From positions 1 through 5,869 of the forward strand of contig JAJYPU010000117.1 in assembly GCA_021795095.1 (NCBI GenBank): a DNA stretch of 5,869 nt, read 5' to 3'. The notes below the pieces were generated by a model. That model did no database searches, was not told the DNA's origin, and saw only the letters and a program-made list of their open reading frames with translations. The stretch comes from Actinomycetes bacterium. GTDB taxonomy: Bacteria; Actinomycetota; Acidimicrobiia; Acidimicrobiales; RAAP-2. Below, piece after piece: positions 1-5,460 of this stretch (position 1 is the stretch's first letter; each line of letters begins with the position of its first letter). Position numbers and translations under genes: made by a program.

Positions 1-1
1 C

Positions 2-43
2 TGGACCGAGGGCTGGAACCAAGATCTGCAACCATTCATCTAG
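2..43 (+). CDS. Possible C-terminal end of an upstream gene (partial)
   Basis: Frame 2 from the window edge reads WTEGWNQDLQPFI and then TAG at 41-43. The composition (two Trp, no rare codons) looks like real coding sequence. The same frame remains coding-like after the stop (KKPADEIIAKVQR, running to TAG at 125-127). The combined stretch resembles the C-terminal helices of extracellular solute-binding proteins of sugar ABC transporters, but that likeness is an impression from a very short fragment. Either the gene ends at 43, or it once ended at 127 and was shortened by a nonsense mutation. Nothing upstream is available to decide its identity. Confidence 0.3.
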   Translation, partial: WTEGWNQDLQPFI

Positions 44-153
44 AAGAAGCCGGCCGACGAGATCATCGCGAAGGTTCAGCGAGGTCGATCGAAACTCGCT
101 TCCGTCAATTCACGGACGGACCACTAGTTGCTCGGTTAGTCTCGACTCGAGCC

Positions 154-160
154 GAGGGGG
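154..160 (+). promoter_or_regulatory. Ribosome binding site of mftD
   Basis: The purine run GAGGGGG lies just before the GTG at 164 and decides that start. The ATG at 162-164 cannot be used because it is followed at once by TGA. No convincing -10/-35 pair was found between 128 and 153. That stretch holds only a small palindrome (CTCGA-C-TCGAG, 141-151). Confidence 0.6.
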
Positions 161-163
161 AAT

Positions 164-1336
164 GTGACCAATAAGTGGTTCGAGACCGTCGCCATCGCGC
201 AGCGTCGGGCGAAGCAACGGCTCCCGCGGTCGGTCTACGGAGCGCTCGTCGCGGGTTCCGAGAAGGGACTCACCGCTGCGGACAACCTCGCGGCCTTCGA
301 CGAGATCGGCTTCGCCCCCCACGCCGCTGGCCACTCACCGGTGCGAGACCAGGTGACGACGGTGCTCGGCCAGTCGATGTCGATGCCGGTGCTGCTCTCG
401 CCGACCGGGGTCCAGGCCGTGCACCCCGATGGGGAAGTCGCCGTCGCGCGGGCCGCCGCCAACCGGGGCGTCGCCATGGGGCTCAGCTCCTTTGCTAGCC
501 AACCACTCGAGGCCGTCACCGCGGTCAACGCTCAGGTGCTGTTCCAGCTCTACTGGTCGGGCTCGCGCGAGACGATGGTGCAGCGACTCGAGCGCGCCCG
601 GGCCGCCGGCGCCGTCGGGATCATCCTCACCCTCGACTGGTCTTTTTCCAACGGACGTGACTGGGGGAGTCCCTGGATACCCGAGCGCATGGACCTGCGG
701 GCCATGGTCCGTCTCGCCCCCGAGGCGATCGCTCGGCCGGCCTGGACCTGGTCTTACCTGAGGGCGGGTCACGTCCCAGACCTCACGACGCCAAACATGG
801 CCGAGCCCGGCGCGCCAGCGCCCACGTTCTTTCAGGCCTACTACGAGTGGATGCAGAGCCCGCCGGCCAGCTGGGCCGACGTGGCGTGGCTGATCAGTCA
901 GTGGGACGGACCGTTCATGGTCAAGGGCGTGAGCCGCGTCGATGACGCCAAACGCGTCGTCGACGCGGGGGCGAGCGCGCTCTCGGTGTCCAACCACGGC
1001 GGCAACAACCTCGACGGGACCCCGGCGGCCCTGCGCTGGCTGCCGGCAGTCGCCGAGGCCGTTGGGGCAGACGTCGAGGTCCTGCTCGACGGCGGGATAC
1101 GACGCGGCAGTGACGTCGTCAAGGCGCTCGCCCTCGGCGCTCGCGCGGTGATGATCGGGCGCGCCTACCTCTGGGGCCTCGCCGCGAATGGCCAGGCCGG
1201 TGTGGAGAACGTGCTCGACGTGCTGCGCGGGGGCATTGACTCGACCCTGCTCGCCCTCAGCCGCTCGAGTGTGGGCGAACTCTGCGCCGACGACGTGATC
1301 GTGCCGGCGGGCTTCACCCGGAGCGTGAAGCCGTGA
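164..1336 (+). CDS. mftD: Pre-mycofactocin synthase MftD (FMN-dependent)
   Basis: This 390-residue protein belongs to the FMN-dependent alpha-hydroxyacid dehydrogenase (LldD-like) family and has the signature of the MftD branch. Known role: MftD oxidatively deaminates the cyclised Val-Tyr-derived precursor (AHDP) to the alpha-keto amide of pre-mycofactocin, the redox-active core of the cofactor. Visible motifs are SPTGVQAVHPDGEVAVARA (79-97), a Lys in FMVKGV (K254) expected to contact the flavin N1 region, the active-site His in SNHGG (H278), and the FMN-phosphate segment DGGIRRGSDVVKALALGAR (309-327) with IGRAYLWG after it. Lactate oxidases have Arg after SNHGG (SNHGGRQLD). Here it reads SNHGGNNLDGTP, which fits MftD and argues against a plain lactate dehydrogenase. 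The length is typical of the family. The start is GTG at 164, and the stop overlaps the next gene by 4 bases, so translation is probably coupled. Identity is from recognised family motifs; activity is inferred. Confidence 0.93.
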   Translation: MTNKWFETVAIAQRRAKQRLPRSVYGALVAGSEKGLTAADNLAAFDEIGFAPHAAGHSPVRDQVTTVLGQSMSMPVLLSPTGVQAVHPDGEVAVARAAANRGVAMGLSSFASQPLEAVTAVNAQVLFQLYWSGSRETMVQRLERARAAGAVGIILTLDWSFSNGRDWGSPWIPERMDLRAMVRLAPEAIARPAWTWSYLRAGHVPDLTTPNMAEPGAPAPTFFQAYYEWMQSPPASWADVAWLISQWDGPFMVKGVSRVDDAKRVVDAGASALSVSNHGGNNLDGTPAALRWLPAVAEAVGADVEVLLDGGIRRGSDVVKALALGARAVMIGRAYLWGLAANGQAGVENVLDVLRGGIDSTLLALSRSSVGELCADDVIVPAGFTRSVKP

Positions 1337-2118
1337 GCCGGGTGGCCGTCGTCACGGGCGCGGCGCGCGGCATCGGCGCCGCGACCGTCGATGCCCTCGT
1401 CAACGAGGGCTACCGCGTCGTCGCGGTCGACCGCTGTCGTGACATCGCCGACGTGCCCTACCCGATGGCGAGCCCGGCGGACCTCGACGCGGTCGTCTCG
1501 CGCCACGGTGACGCGGTGCTCGGACTCGTGGGCGACGTGCGCAGCGCGACCGACATGGGTCTCGCCGTCGAGACCGCCACCCGCCACTTCGGACGCCTCG
1601 ACGCGGTCGTCGCCGCGGCCGGGGTTGTCGCCGCGGGCGGACCGCTCTGGACGGTCACCGACGGCGCCTGGGACGCCGTGTGGTCGGTCAACGTGCTCGG
1701 GGTCCGTCGACTGGTCGAAGCCGCCGCGCCGGTCCTGATCGCTCGCGGCGCCTCGACCAGTCCGCGCATCGTCGCGGTCGCCTCGGCCGCCGGGACCCAG
1801 GGACTGCGTCATCTCGCGGCCTACTCGGCGGCTAAGCACGCCGTCGTTGGGCTCATCCGCGCCGTCGCCATGGACCTCGCCGAGTACGGGGTGACCGCCA
1901 ACGTGGTCAGTCCGGGTTCGACGCGCACGGCCATCCTCGAGGCGTCGGCGCGGGTCTACGGACTCGAGTCGGGCGAGGCTTTCGCCAGTCAGCAGCCAAT
2001 CGGCCGGCTCATCGAGCCCGCCGAGGTCGCTGCGGCGATCGCCTGGCTCTGTTCGCCGACGTCCTCGGCGATGACCGGCGCCGACGTCGCCGTCGACGGT
2101 GGGATGACCGTTTCCTAG
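1333..2118 (+). CDS. Mycofactocin-coupled SDR family oxidoreductase
   Basis: This 261-residue classical short-chain dehydrogenase has the cofactor loop TGAARGIG (8-15), an acidic residue after the second strand (D33, favouring NAD over NADP), an AAAG loop (94-97) in place of NNAG, Asn120, and the catalytic set Ser151, Tyr164 and Lys168 in YSAAK. A roughly 25-residue insert after strand 2 (CRDIADVPYPMASPADLDAVV and beyond, about 35-58) is the hallmark of mycofactocin-coupled SDRs, which hold NAD(H) without exchange and pass electrons to mycofactocin. It starts at GTG 1333 inside the end of mftD (GTGA overlap), which also ties it to that pathway. The C-terminal VDGGMTVS end is normal for SDRs. 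The substrate (probably an alcohol or other carbonyl-forming compound) cannot be read from the sequence. It belongs to the SDR subfamily usually encoded beside mftD. Confidence 0.9.
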   Translation: MSRVAVVTGAARGIGAATVDALVNEGYRVVAVDRCRDIADVPYPMASPADLDAVVSRHGDAVLGLVGDVRSATDMGLAVETATRHFGRLDAVVAAAGVVAAGGPLWTVTDGAWDAVWSVNVLGVRRLVEAAAPVLIARGASTSPRIVAVASAAGTQGLRHLAAYSAAKHAVVGLIRAVAMDLAEYGVTANVVSPGSTRTAILEASARVYGLESGEAFASQQPIGRLIEPAEVAAAIAWLCSPTSSAMTGADVAVDGGMTVS

Positions 2119-2174
2119 CCGGGTCCGCCACTGCACTAGCGTCGTTCGCGCGGTACTACCGCCGCCAACGAATC

Positions 2175-2179
2175 GAGGT
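2175..2179 (+). promoter_or_regulatory. Ribosome binding site fixing a TTG start
   Basis: GAGGT lies 5 bases before the TTG at 2185. No ATG or GTG in this frame lies between the site and the Rossmann motif GAGSVAQ, so the TTG is the best start. The 66-base gap after the SDR gene (2119-2184) shows no clear terminator and no convincing promoter, so read-through from mftD-SDR is possible. Confidence 0.6.
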
Positions 2180-2184
2180 CCTAA

Positions 2185-3642
2185 TTGTCCGAACTCCACG
2201 TGCCCCGTCGCGTCGTCATCCTCGGAGCCGGATCGGTGGCCCAGTGCCTCCTACCGCTCCTGCTCGACCACTTCCCACTCGACCCGAGATCCGTCACGGT
2301 GCTCGAGAGTCGTGACAACCGGGCGCGCCTCGCGTCGTCGCTCGAGCGCGGCGTGGGCTATGAGACGGTGACCATCACCCCCGAGAACCTCACGGACGTC
2401 CTTTCGACGTACCTCGACGACGGTGACCTCTTGATCGACCTGGCCTGGAACATCGGACTCACCGAACTGCTCGACTGGTGTCGCGAGCACAACGTGCGCT
2501 ACCTCAACACCTCGGTCGAGGTGTGGGACCCCTACGACGACCCGGGTGCGGTCTCGCCCCAGGACCGGACTCTCTACTGGCGCCACATGGCACTACGCCG
2601 CCAGATCGCCCGCTGGGGCTCGAACGACGGCCCCTCGGCCGTCGTCGAACACGGCGCGAACCCCGGACTCGTGAGCCACTACGTGAAGCAGGCCCTGAGC
2701 GAGATCGCGACGGCGGTGCTGGCCGACGGACTGCTCGACGAACGTCGCGCTGACATCGAGGCGGCACTCGCGAGCCAGACCTTCAACGAGCTGGCCCGAC
2801 TCCTCGACGTGAAGACCATTCACATCGCCGAACGCGACACCCAGATCAGCCGCGATCCCAAGCGGGTCGGTGAGTTCGTCAATACCTGGTCGGTGGACGG
2901 GTTTTACGAGGAGGGTGTGGCTCCCGCAGAGATGGGTTGGGGAACCCACGAGAAGCGCCTGCCCCCGCTCGGCCTCACCCACGAGGGCGAGGGCCCCTTG
3001 AACCAGATCTGCCTCGCCCAGATGGCCCACCAGACCATCGTCCGCTCGGTCGTGCCGTCGGGTCCGATCATCGGCATGGTCATCCGCCACGGCGAGGCGT
3101 TCACGATCTGTGACCACCTGACCGTCTGGCGTGACGGTGAGGCCCTGTACCGGCCGACGGTGCACTACGCCTACTGCCCGACCGACGCCGCGTGGGCGAG
3201 CTTCGTCGAGCTTGAGGGCGCCCAGTATCAATACCCCGAGGTCCAACGGATCATGAACGACGACATCATCGAGGGTCGCGACGAGCTCGGCGTACTGGTG
3301 ATGGGCCACCCCTACGGGGCGTGGTGGACCGGTATGCGCACGACCATCGACGAGGCGCGCGCGGTCGCGCCACACCAGAGCGCGACGACCATCCAAGTCG
3401 CGGCCTCGATCCTGGGCGCGGTCGACTGGCTCCTGCGCTCGCCGCGCGAGGGCGTGCACGTGCCTGACGAGCTGCCGTGGCGCGACGTGCTCGCGGTGGC
3501 GACACCCTACGTGGGCACGACCTGGTCGGGCGCGGTCGACTGGGACCCGGTCTCGACGCACGCCGACTGGTTCGACCGCTGGTCGGGGCGAGAGCTCGAC
3601 CGCGACGACCCCTGGCAGTTCACGAACTTCCTCGTGCGATAG
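2185..3642 (+). CDS. hss: Homospermidine synthase
   Basis: This 485-residue NAD-dependent enzyme is of the bacterial homospermidine synthase type (saccharopine dehydrogenase-like fold). It joins the aminobutyl group of one putrescine (or spermidine) to another putrescine, giving the polyamine sym-homospermidine in the cytoplasm. The sequence shows an N-terminal Rossmann motif VVILGAGSVAQ (10-20) followed by acidic E41, then family blocks NTSVEVWDPY (108-117), VEHGANPGLVSHYVKQAL (154-171), HIAERDTQ (213-220), NTWSVDGFYEE (233-243) and MGHPYGAWWTG (373-383). W235 and E243 are plausible counterparts of the substrate-binding Trp and Glu described in the Blastochloris viridis enzyme; this match is from memory, not an alignment. 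The length agrees with the family (about 470-490). The start is TTG 2185. It follows the mycofactocin pair by 66 bases and is closed by a hairpin, with no obvious pathway link to either neighbour. Confidence 0.9.
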   Translation: MSELHVPRRVVILGAGSVAQCLLPLLLDHFPLDPRSVTVLESRDNRARLASSLERGVGYETVTITPENLTDVLSTYLDDGDLLIDLAWNIGLTELLDWCREHNVRYLNTSVEVWDPYDDPGAVSPQDRTLYWRHMALRRQIARWGSNDGPSAVVEHGANPGLVSHYVKQALSEIATAVLADGLLDERRADIEAALASQTFNELARLLDVKTIHIAERDTQISRDPKRVGEFVNTWSVDGFYEEGVAPAEMGWGTHEKRLPPLGLTHEGEGPLNQICLAQMAHQTIVRSVVPSGPIIGMVIRHGEAFTICDHLTVWRDGEALYRPTVHYAYCPTDAAWASFVELEGAQYQYPEVQRIMNDDIIEGRDELGVLVMGHPYGAWWTGMRTTIDEARAVAPHQSATTIQVAASILGAVDWLLRSPREGVHVPDELPWRDVLAVATPYVGTTWSGAVDWDPVSTHADWFDRWSGRELDRDDPWQFTNFLVR

Positions 3643-3668
3643 GGATTTCGCGCCGTCGCGCAACTGAC

Positions 3669-3700
3669 CCACGGGCCGGCGCGCCAGCGGCGGCCCGTGG
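3669..3700 (+). terminator. Strong hairpin after hss, probable terminator
   Basis: The arms CCACGGGCCG (3669-3678) and CGGCCCGTGG (3691-3700) are perfect 10-bp complements around a 12-base loop. The stem is very GC-rich and begins 27 bases after the hss stop. No T-tract follows, as is common for actinobacterial terminators, so termination is inferred from stem strength and position, just before a new promoter. Confidence 0.6.
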
Positions 3701-3721
3701 CCGTACCACACCGAAGAGCCA

Positions 3722-3738
3722 ATACCCCGCGGGGGTAT
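3722..3738. promoter_or_regulatory. CsoR/CstR-type operator, distal site
   Basis: The 17-bp palindrome ATACCCC-GCG-GGGGTAT has perfect 7-bp arms. The ATAC, C-run, G-run, GTAT pattern is that recognised by DUF156 repressors (CsoR, CstR and relatives), and such a repressor is encoded at 5460-5771. This copy lies just upstream of the predicted -35 box. The centre is 3 bases, against 2 in the proximal site. Confidence 0.8.
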
Positions 3739-3746
3739 ACACGTGC

Positions 3747-3775
3747 TTGCGCGCTTATACCCCAGGGGGTATACT
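3747..3775 (+). promoter_or_regulatory. Sigma70-type promoter of the sulfide operon
   Basis: The -35 TTGCGC (3747-3752) and -10 TATACT (3770-3775, matching TANNNT) are separated by exactly 17 bases. The proximal palindrome fills most of the spacer and covers the first four bases of the -10, so a bound repressor would block RNA polymerase. Transcription would begin near 3782, giving a leader of about 49 bases. The boxes are seen in the sequence; activity is inferred. Confidence 0.65.
3756..3773. promoter_or_regulatory. CsoR/CstR-type operator, proximal site
   Basis: TATACCCC-AG-GGGGTATA has perfect 8-bp arms around two bases. It overlaps the promoter spacer and -10 hexamer. Its centre is about 34.5 bp from the centre of the distal site. 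The most likely ligand is the CstR-like protein encoded in the same operon, which would make the operon autoregulated. Confidence 0.85.
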
Positions 3776-3783
3776 GGCCAGGT

Positions 3784-3799
3784 GCCTCGTCGTCGAGGC
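3784..3799 (+). other. Small hairpin at the 5' end of the sulfide operon mRNA
   Basis: GCCTCG (3784-3789) and CGAGGC (3794-3799) form a perfect 6-bp stem with a TCGT loop, placed within the first bases of the predicted transcript. A 5'-terminal stem of this kind can protect mRNA from decay. It could also be chance in GC-rich DNA. It does not sequester the ribosome binding site at 3818-3823. Confidence 0.35.
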
Positions 3800-3817
3800 G
3801 CGACGCCATATCGGTTG

Positions 3818-3823
3818 AAGGGG
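3818..3823 (+). promoter_or_regulatory. Ribosome binding site choosing the sqr start
   Basis: AAGGGG lies 7 bases before ATG 3831 and only 4 bases before GTG 3828. The spacing favours the ATG, giving MAKVVILGAG with the Rossmann strand right at the N-terminus, as is usual for this family. Confidence 0.6.
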
Positions 3824-3830
3824 TGAAGTG

Positions 3831-5288
3831 ATGGCCAAAGTCGTGATTTTGGGGGCCGGTATCTCGGGGCACACCGCAGCGCTTCATCTTCGACGACGAT
3901 TGGGACGCGCCCACGAGGTCGTGATGGTGACGCCGAACTCGAAGTGGAACTGGATCCCGTCCAACATCTGGGTCGGGGTGGGCAAGATGACCACCGAGGA
4001 CGTGACCTTCCCGTTGGCGCCGATCTATAAGCGCAAGGGCATCACGTTCCACCAGGCACTCGCCACTGAACTGCACCCCGAGGGGTCCGCCGAGATCGAC
4101 CAGCCTTTCGTCACGGTGCGCTACACCAATCCGAAGCGGCTCGACCAGGTCGACACGATCACCTACGACTACCTCATCAACGCGACAGGGCCGAAGCTGA
4201 ACTTCGCGGCGACGCCGGGTCTCGGGCCCGACGGCAACACCGTCTCGGTGTGCACGCCGGGTCACGCGGTGCAGGCTGCGACGGCGTTGGCCAACGCCAT
4301 CACCAAGATGCGCCAGGGTCAGCGCCAGCGCATCGTCGTCGGTGTCGGTCATGGGACCTGCACCTGCGAAGGCGCGGCCTTCGAGTACACGTTCAACGTC
4401 GAGCACGAGATCCGCATGGCGGGCGTGCGCGACATGGCTGATGTCACCTACGTGACCAACGAGTACGAACTGGGCGACTTCGGGGTTGGCGGGATGGTGT
4501 TCACCCAGAACGGCTTCGAGACCACGAGCAAGCTCTGGACCGAGTCGCTGTTCCGCGAGCGTGACGTGAAGGCTGTCGTCCAGGCTCACGTCGAGCGGAT
4601 CGAACCCGGCGTCATCCACTACGAGCAGCTCGACGGGTCCAAGAACGAGCTGCCCTTCGACTTCGCGATGCTGCTTCCCCCGTTCCGGGGTGTCGACCTG
4701 AAGGCCTTTAACCGCGCCGGCGAGGACATCACGAGTGAGGTGTTCCTGCCGAGCGGGTTCATGAAGGTGGACGCCAACTACACCGCGAAGCCCTACGGCG
4801 AGTGGAGCGCCGCCGACTGGCCGCGTACCTACGAGTCGAGCCGGTTCGCGAACATCTTCGCCGTGGGCATCGCCTTCGCCCCACCCCACCAGATCTCCCA
4901 GCCGCGTTCGAGCACGAACGGCACGGTCATCACACCCTCGCCGCCGCGTACGGGCATGCCGTCGGGGGTCATGGGCAAGACGGCCGCTTTCACCATCGTC
5001 GATCGGATCACGAATGGCCCGACGTCGCGTTCGCGAGAGGCTTCCATGGCCGACATGGGTGCGGCCTGCGTGGCGTCCTCGGGGATGGGTCTGCGTCGCG
5101 GCACGGCCGCCTCGATGACCATGTACCCGGTCGTGCCGGACTACGACCGCTTCCCGGCCACGGGGCGCAGCACCAAGGACACCTTCGGCGAGATCGGTCT
5201 CGCGGGCCACTGGATCAAGTACATGCTCCACGTGCTCTTTCTCTACAAGGCCAAGGCCCGCCCGCTCTGGTACCTGATTCCCGAATAG
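3831..5288 (+). CDS. sqr: Sulfide:quinone oxidoreductase-family flavoprotein
   Basis: This 485-residue FAD enzyme is expected at the inner face of the membrane, oxidising sulfide to polysulfide or persulfide and reducing quinone. Numbered from ATG 3831, it shows the FAD loop GAGISG (8-13), the SQR block WIPSNIWVGVG (41-51), ATGPKL (118-123), SVCTPGHA (139-146), GTCTCEGAAFEY (175-186) and the second flavin segment NIFAVGIAFAPP (341-352). The C-terminal stretch GHWIKYMLHVLFLYKAKA (459-476) is hydrophobic and basic, like the membrane-binding tail of SQRs. Compared from memory with Acidithiobacillus ferrooxidans SQR, C141 matches Cys128 and C179 matches Cys160. The Cys356 position beside ADMG appears to be S405, with C413 eight residues later, and C177 is extra, making a CxC. 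The length exceeds the usual 410-435, partly from an insert at about 355-375. It is the first gene of an operon with a persulfide-type repressor. GTG 3828 is an alternative start. The family call is firm; the exact substrate is inferred. Confidence 0.85.
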   Translation: MAKVVILGAGISGHTAALHLRRRLGRAHEVVMVTPNSKWNWIPSNIWVGVGKMTTEDVTFPLAPIYKRKGITFHQALATELHPEGSAEIDQPFVTVRYTNPKRLDQVDTITYDYLINATGPKLNFAATPGLGPDGNTVSVCTPGHAVQAATALANAITKMRQGQRQRIVVGVGHGTCTCEGAAFEYTFNVEHEIRMAGVRDMADVTYVTNEYELGDFGVGGMVFTQNGFETTSKLWTESLFRERDVKAVVQAHVERIEPGVIHYEQLDGSKNELPFDFAMLLPPFRGVDLKAFNRAGEDITSEVFLPSGFMKVDANYTAKPYGEWSAADWPRTYESSRFANIFAVGIAFAPPHQISQPRSSTNGTVITPSPPRTGMPSGVMGKTAAFTIVDRITNGPTSRSREASMADMGAACVASSGMGLRRGTAASMTMYPVVPDYDRFPATGRSTKDTFGEIGLAGHWIKYMLHVLFLYKAKARPLWYLIPE

Positions 5289-5313
5289 CCGACGAACGAA
5301 CGAAGGAGAAACC

Positions 5314-5460
5314 ATGGACAACGCCATTGCCGATATCAAGAACTCACCGCTGCCGCCGGCCCAGACTCTGCGCCGGCGCAACCACGTGCTGTTCCAACTG
5401 TGGCGATTCGTCGCGCTCAACGTGCGCTTCGTCACGATGATCTTCAAGGGAGACCACTGA
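5314..5460 (+). CDS. Small protein of 48 residues in the sulfide operon
   Basis: This short gene has an excellent ribosome binding site (AAGGAG at 5303-5308, 5 bases before the ATG). It starts 25 bases after sqr, and its TGA shares one base with the ATG of the repressor. The N-terminal half (MDNAIADIKNSPLPPAQTL, 1-19) is polar with a Pro-rich turn. RRR (20-22) precedes a hydrophobic, partly basic stretch HVLFQLWRFVALNVRFVTMI (24-43) that could lie on, or just span, the membrane. There is no Cys, so it cannot itself carry sulfur on a thiol. I do not recognise a named family. Position and character suggest a membrane partner or anchor for the SQR-like enzyme, which is inference. Tight packing and good translation signals make a real gene likely. 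Confidence 0.8.
   Translation: MDNAIADIKNSPLPPAQTLRRRNHVLFQLWRFVALNVRFVTMIFKGDH

Noticed and set aside
141..151. Small palindrome CTCGA-C-TCGAG before mftD as a regulator site
   Set aside because: Five-base arms are common by chance in GC-rich DNA. There is no second copy and no promoter box to relate it to, so an operator call is not supported.
162..166. ATG immediately before the mftD start
   Set aside because: The ATG is followed directly by TGA in its frame, so it cannot encode a product. GTG 164 in the correct frame is the start.
164..1336. Annotation as L-lactate dehydrogenase (LldD)
   Set aside because: The family fold is shared, but the Arg following SNHGG needed for lactate-type substrates is Asn, and the VHPDGEVAVARA and DWGSP blocks together with the adjacent mycofactocin-type SDR fit MftD.
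2131..2159. Possible promoter for hss (CTGCAC, 17-base gap, TACTAC)
   Set aside because: The -35 matches poorly and the -10 TACTAC lacks the conserved final T. The pair is no better than chance in a 66-base gap.
1165..3711. Minus-strand open frames opposite the SDR and hss genes (1165-2199 and 2593-3711)
   Set aside because: They have composition typical of reverse-strand shadows (Arg, Gly, Asp and His rich), no recognisable motif, and lie opposite genes with clear catalytic residues.
3736..3741. Second -10-like box TATACA within the distal palindrome
   Set aside because: No acceptable -35 lies 16-18 bases upstream (the region reads GAAGAG). The TATA-like bases are explained by the operator half-site.
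5293..5304. Triple CGAA repeat before the small gene
   Set aside because: Only three 4-base units directly leading into the ribosome binding site. Too short to support a repeat function or phase-variation claim.
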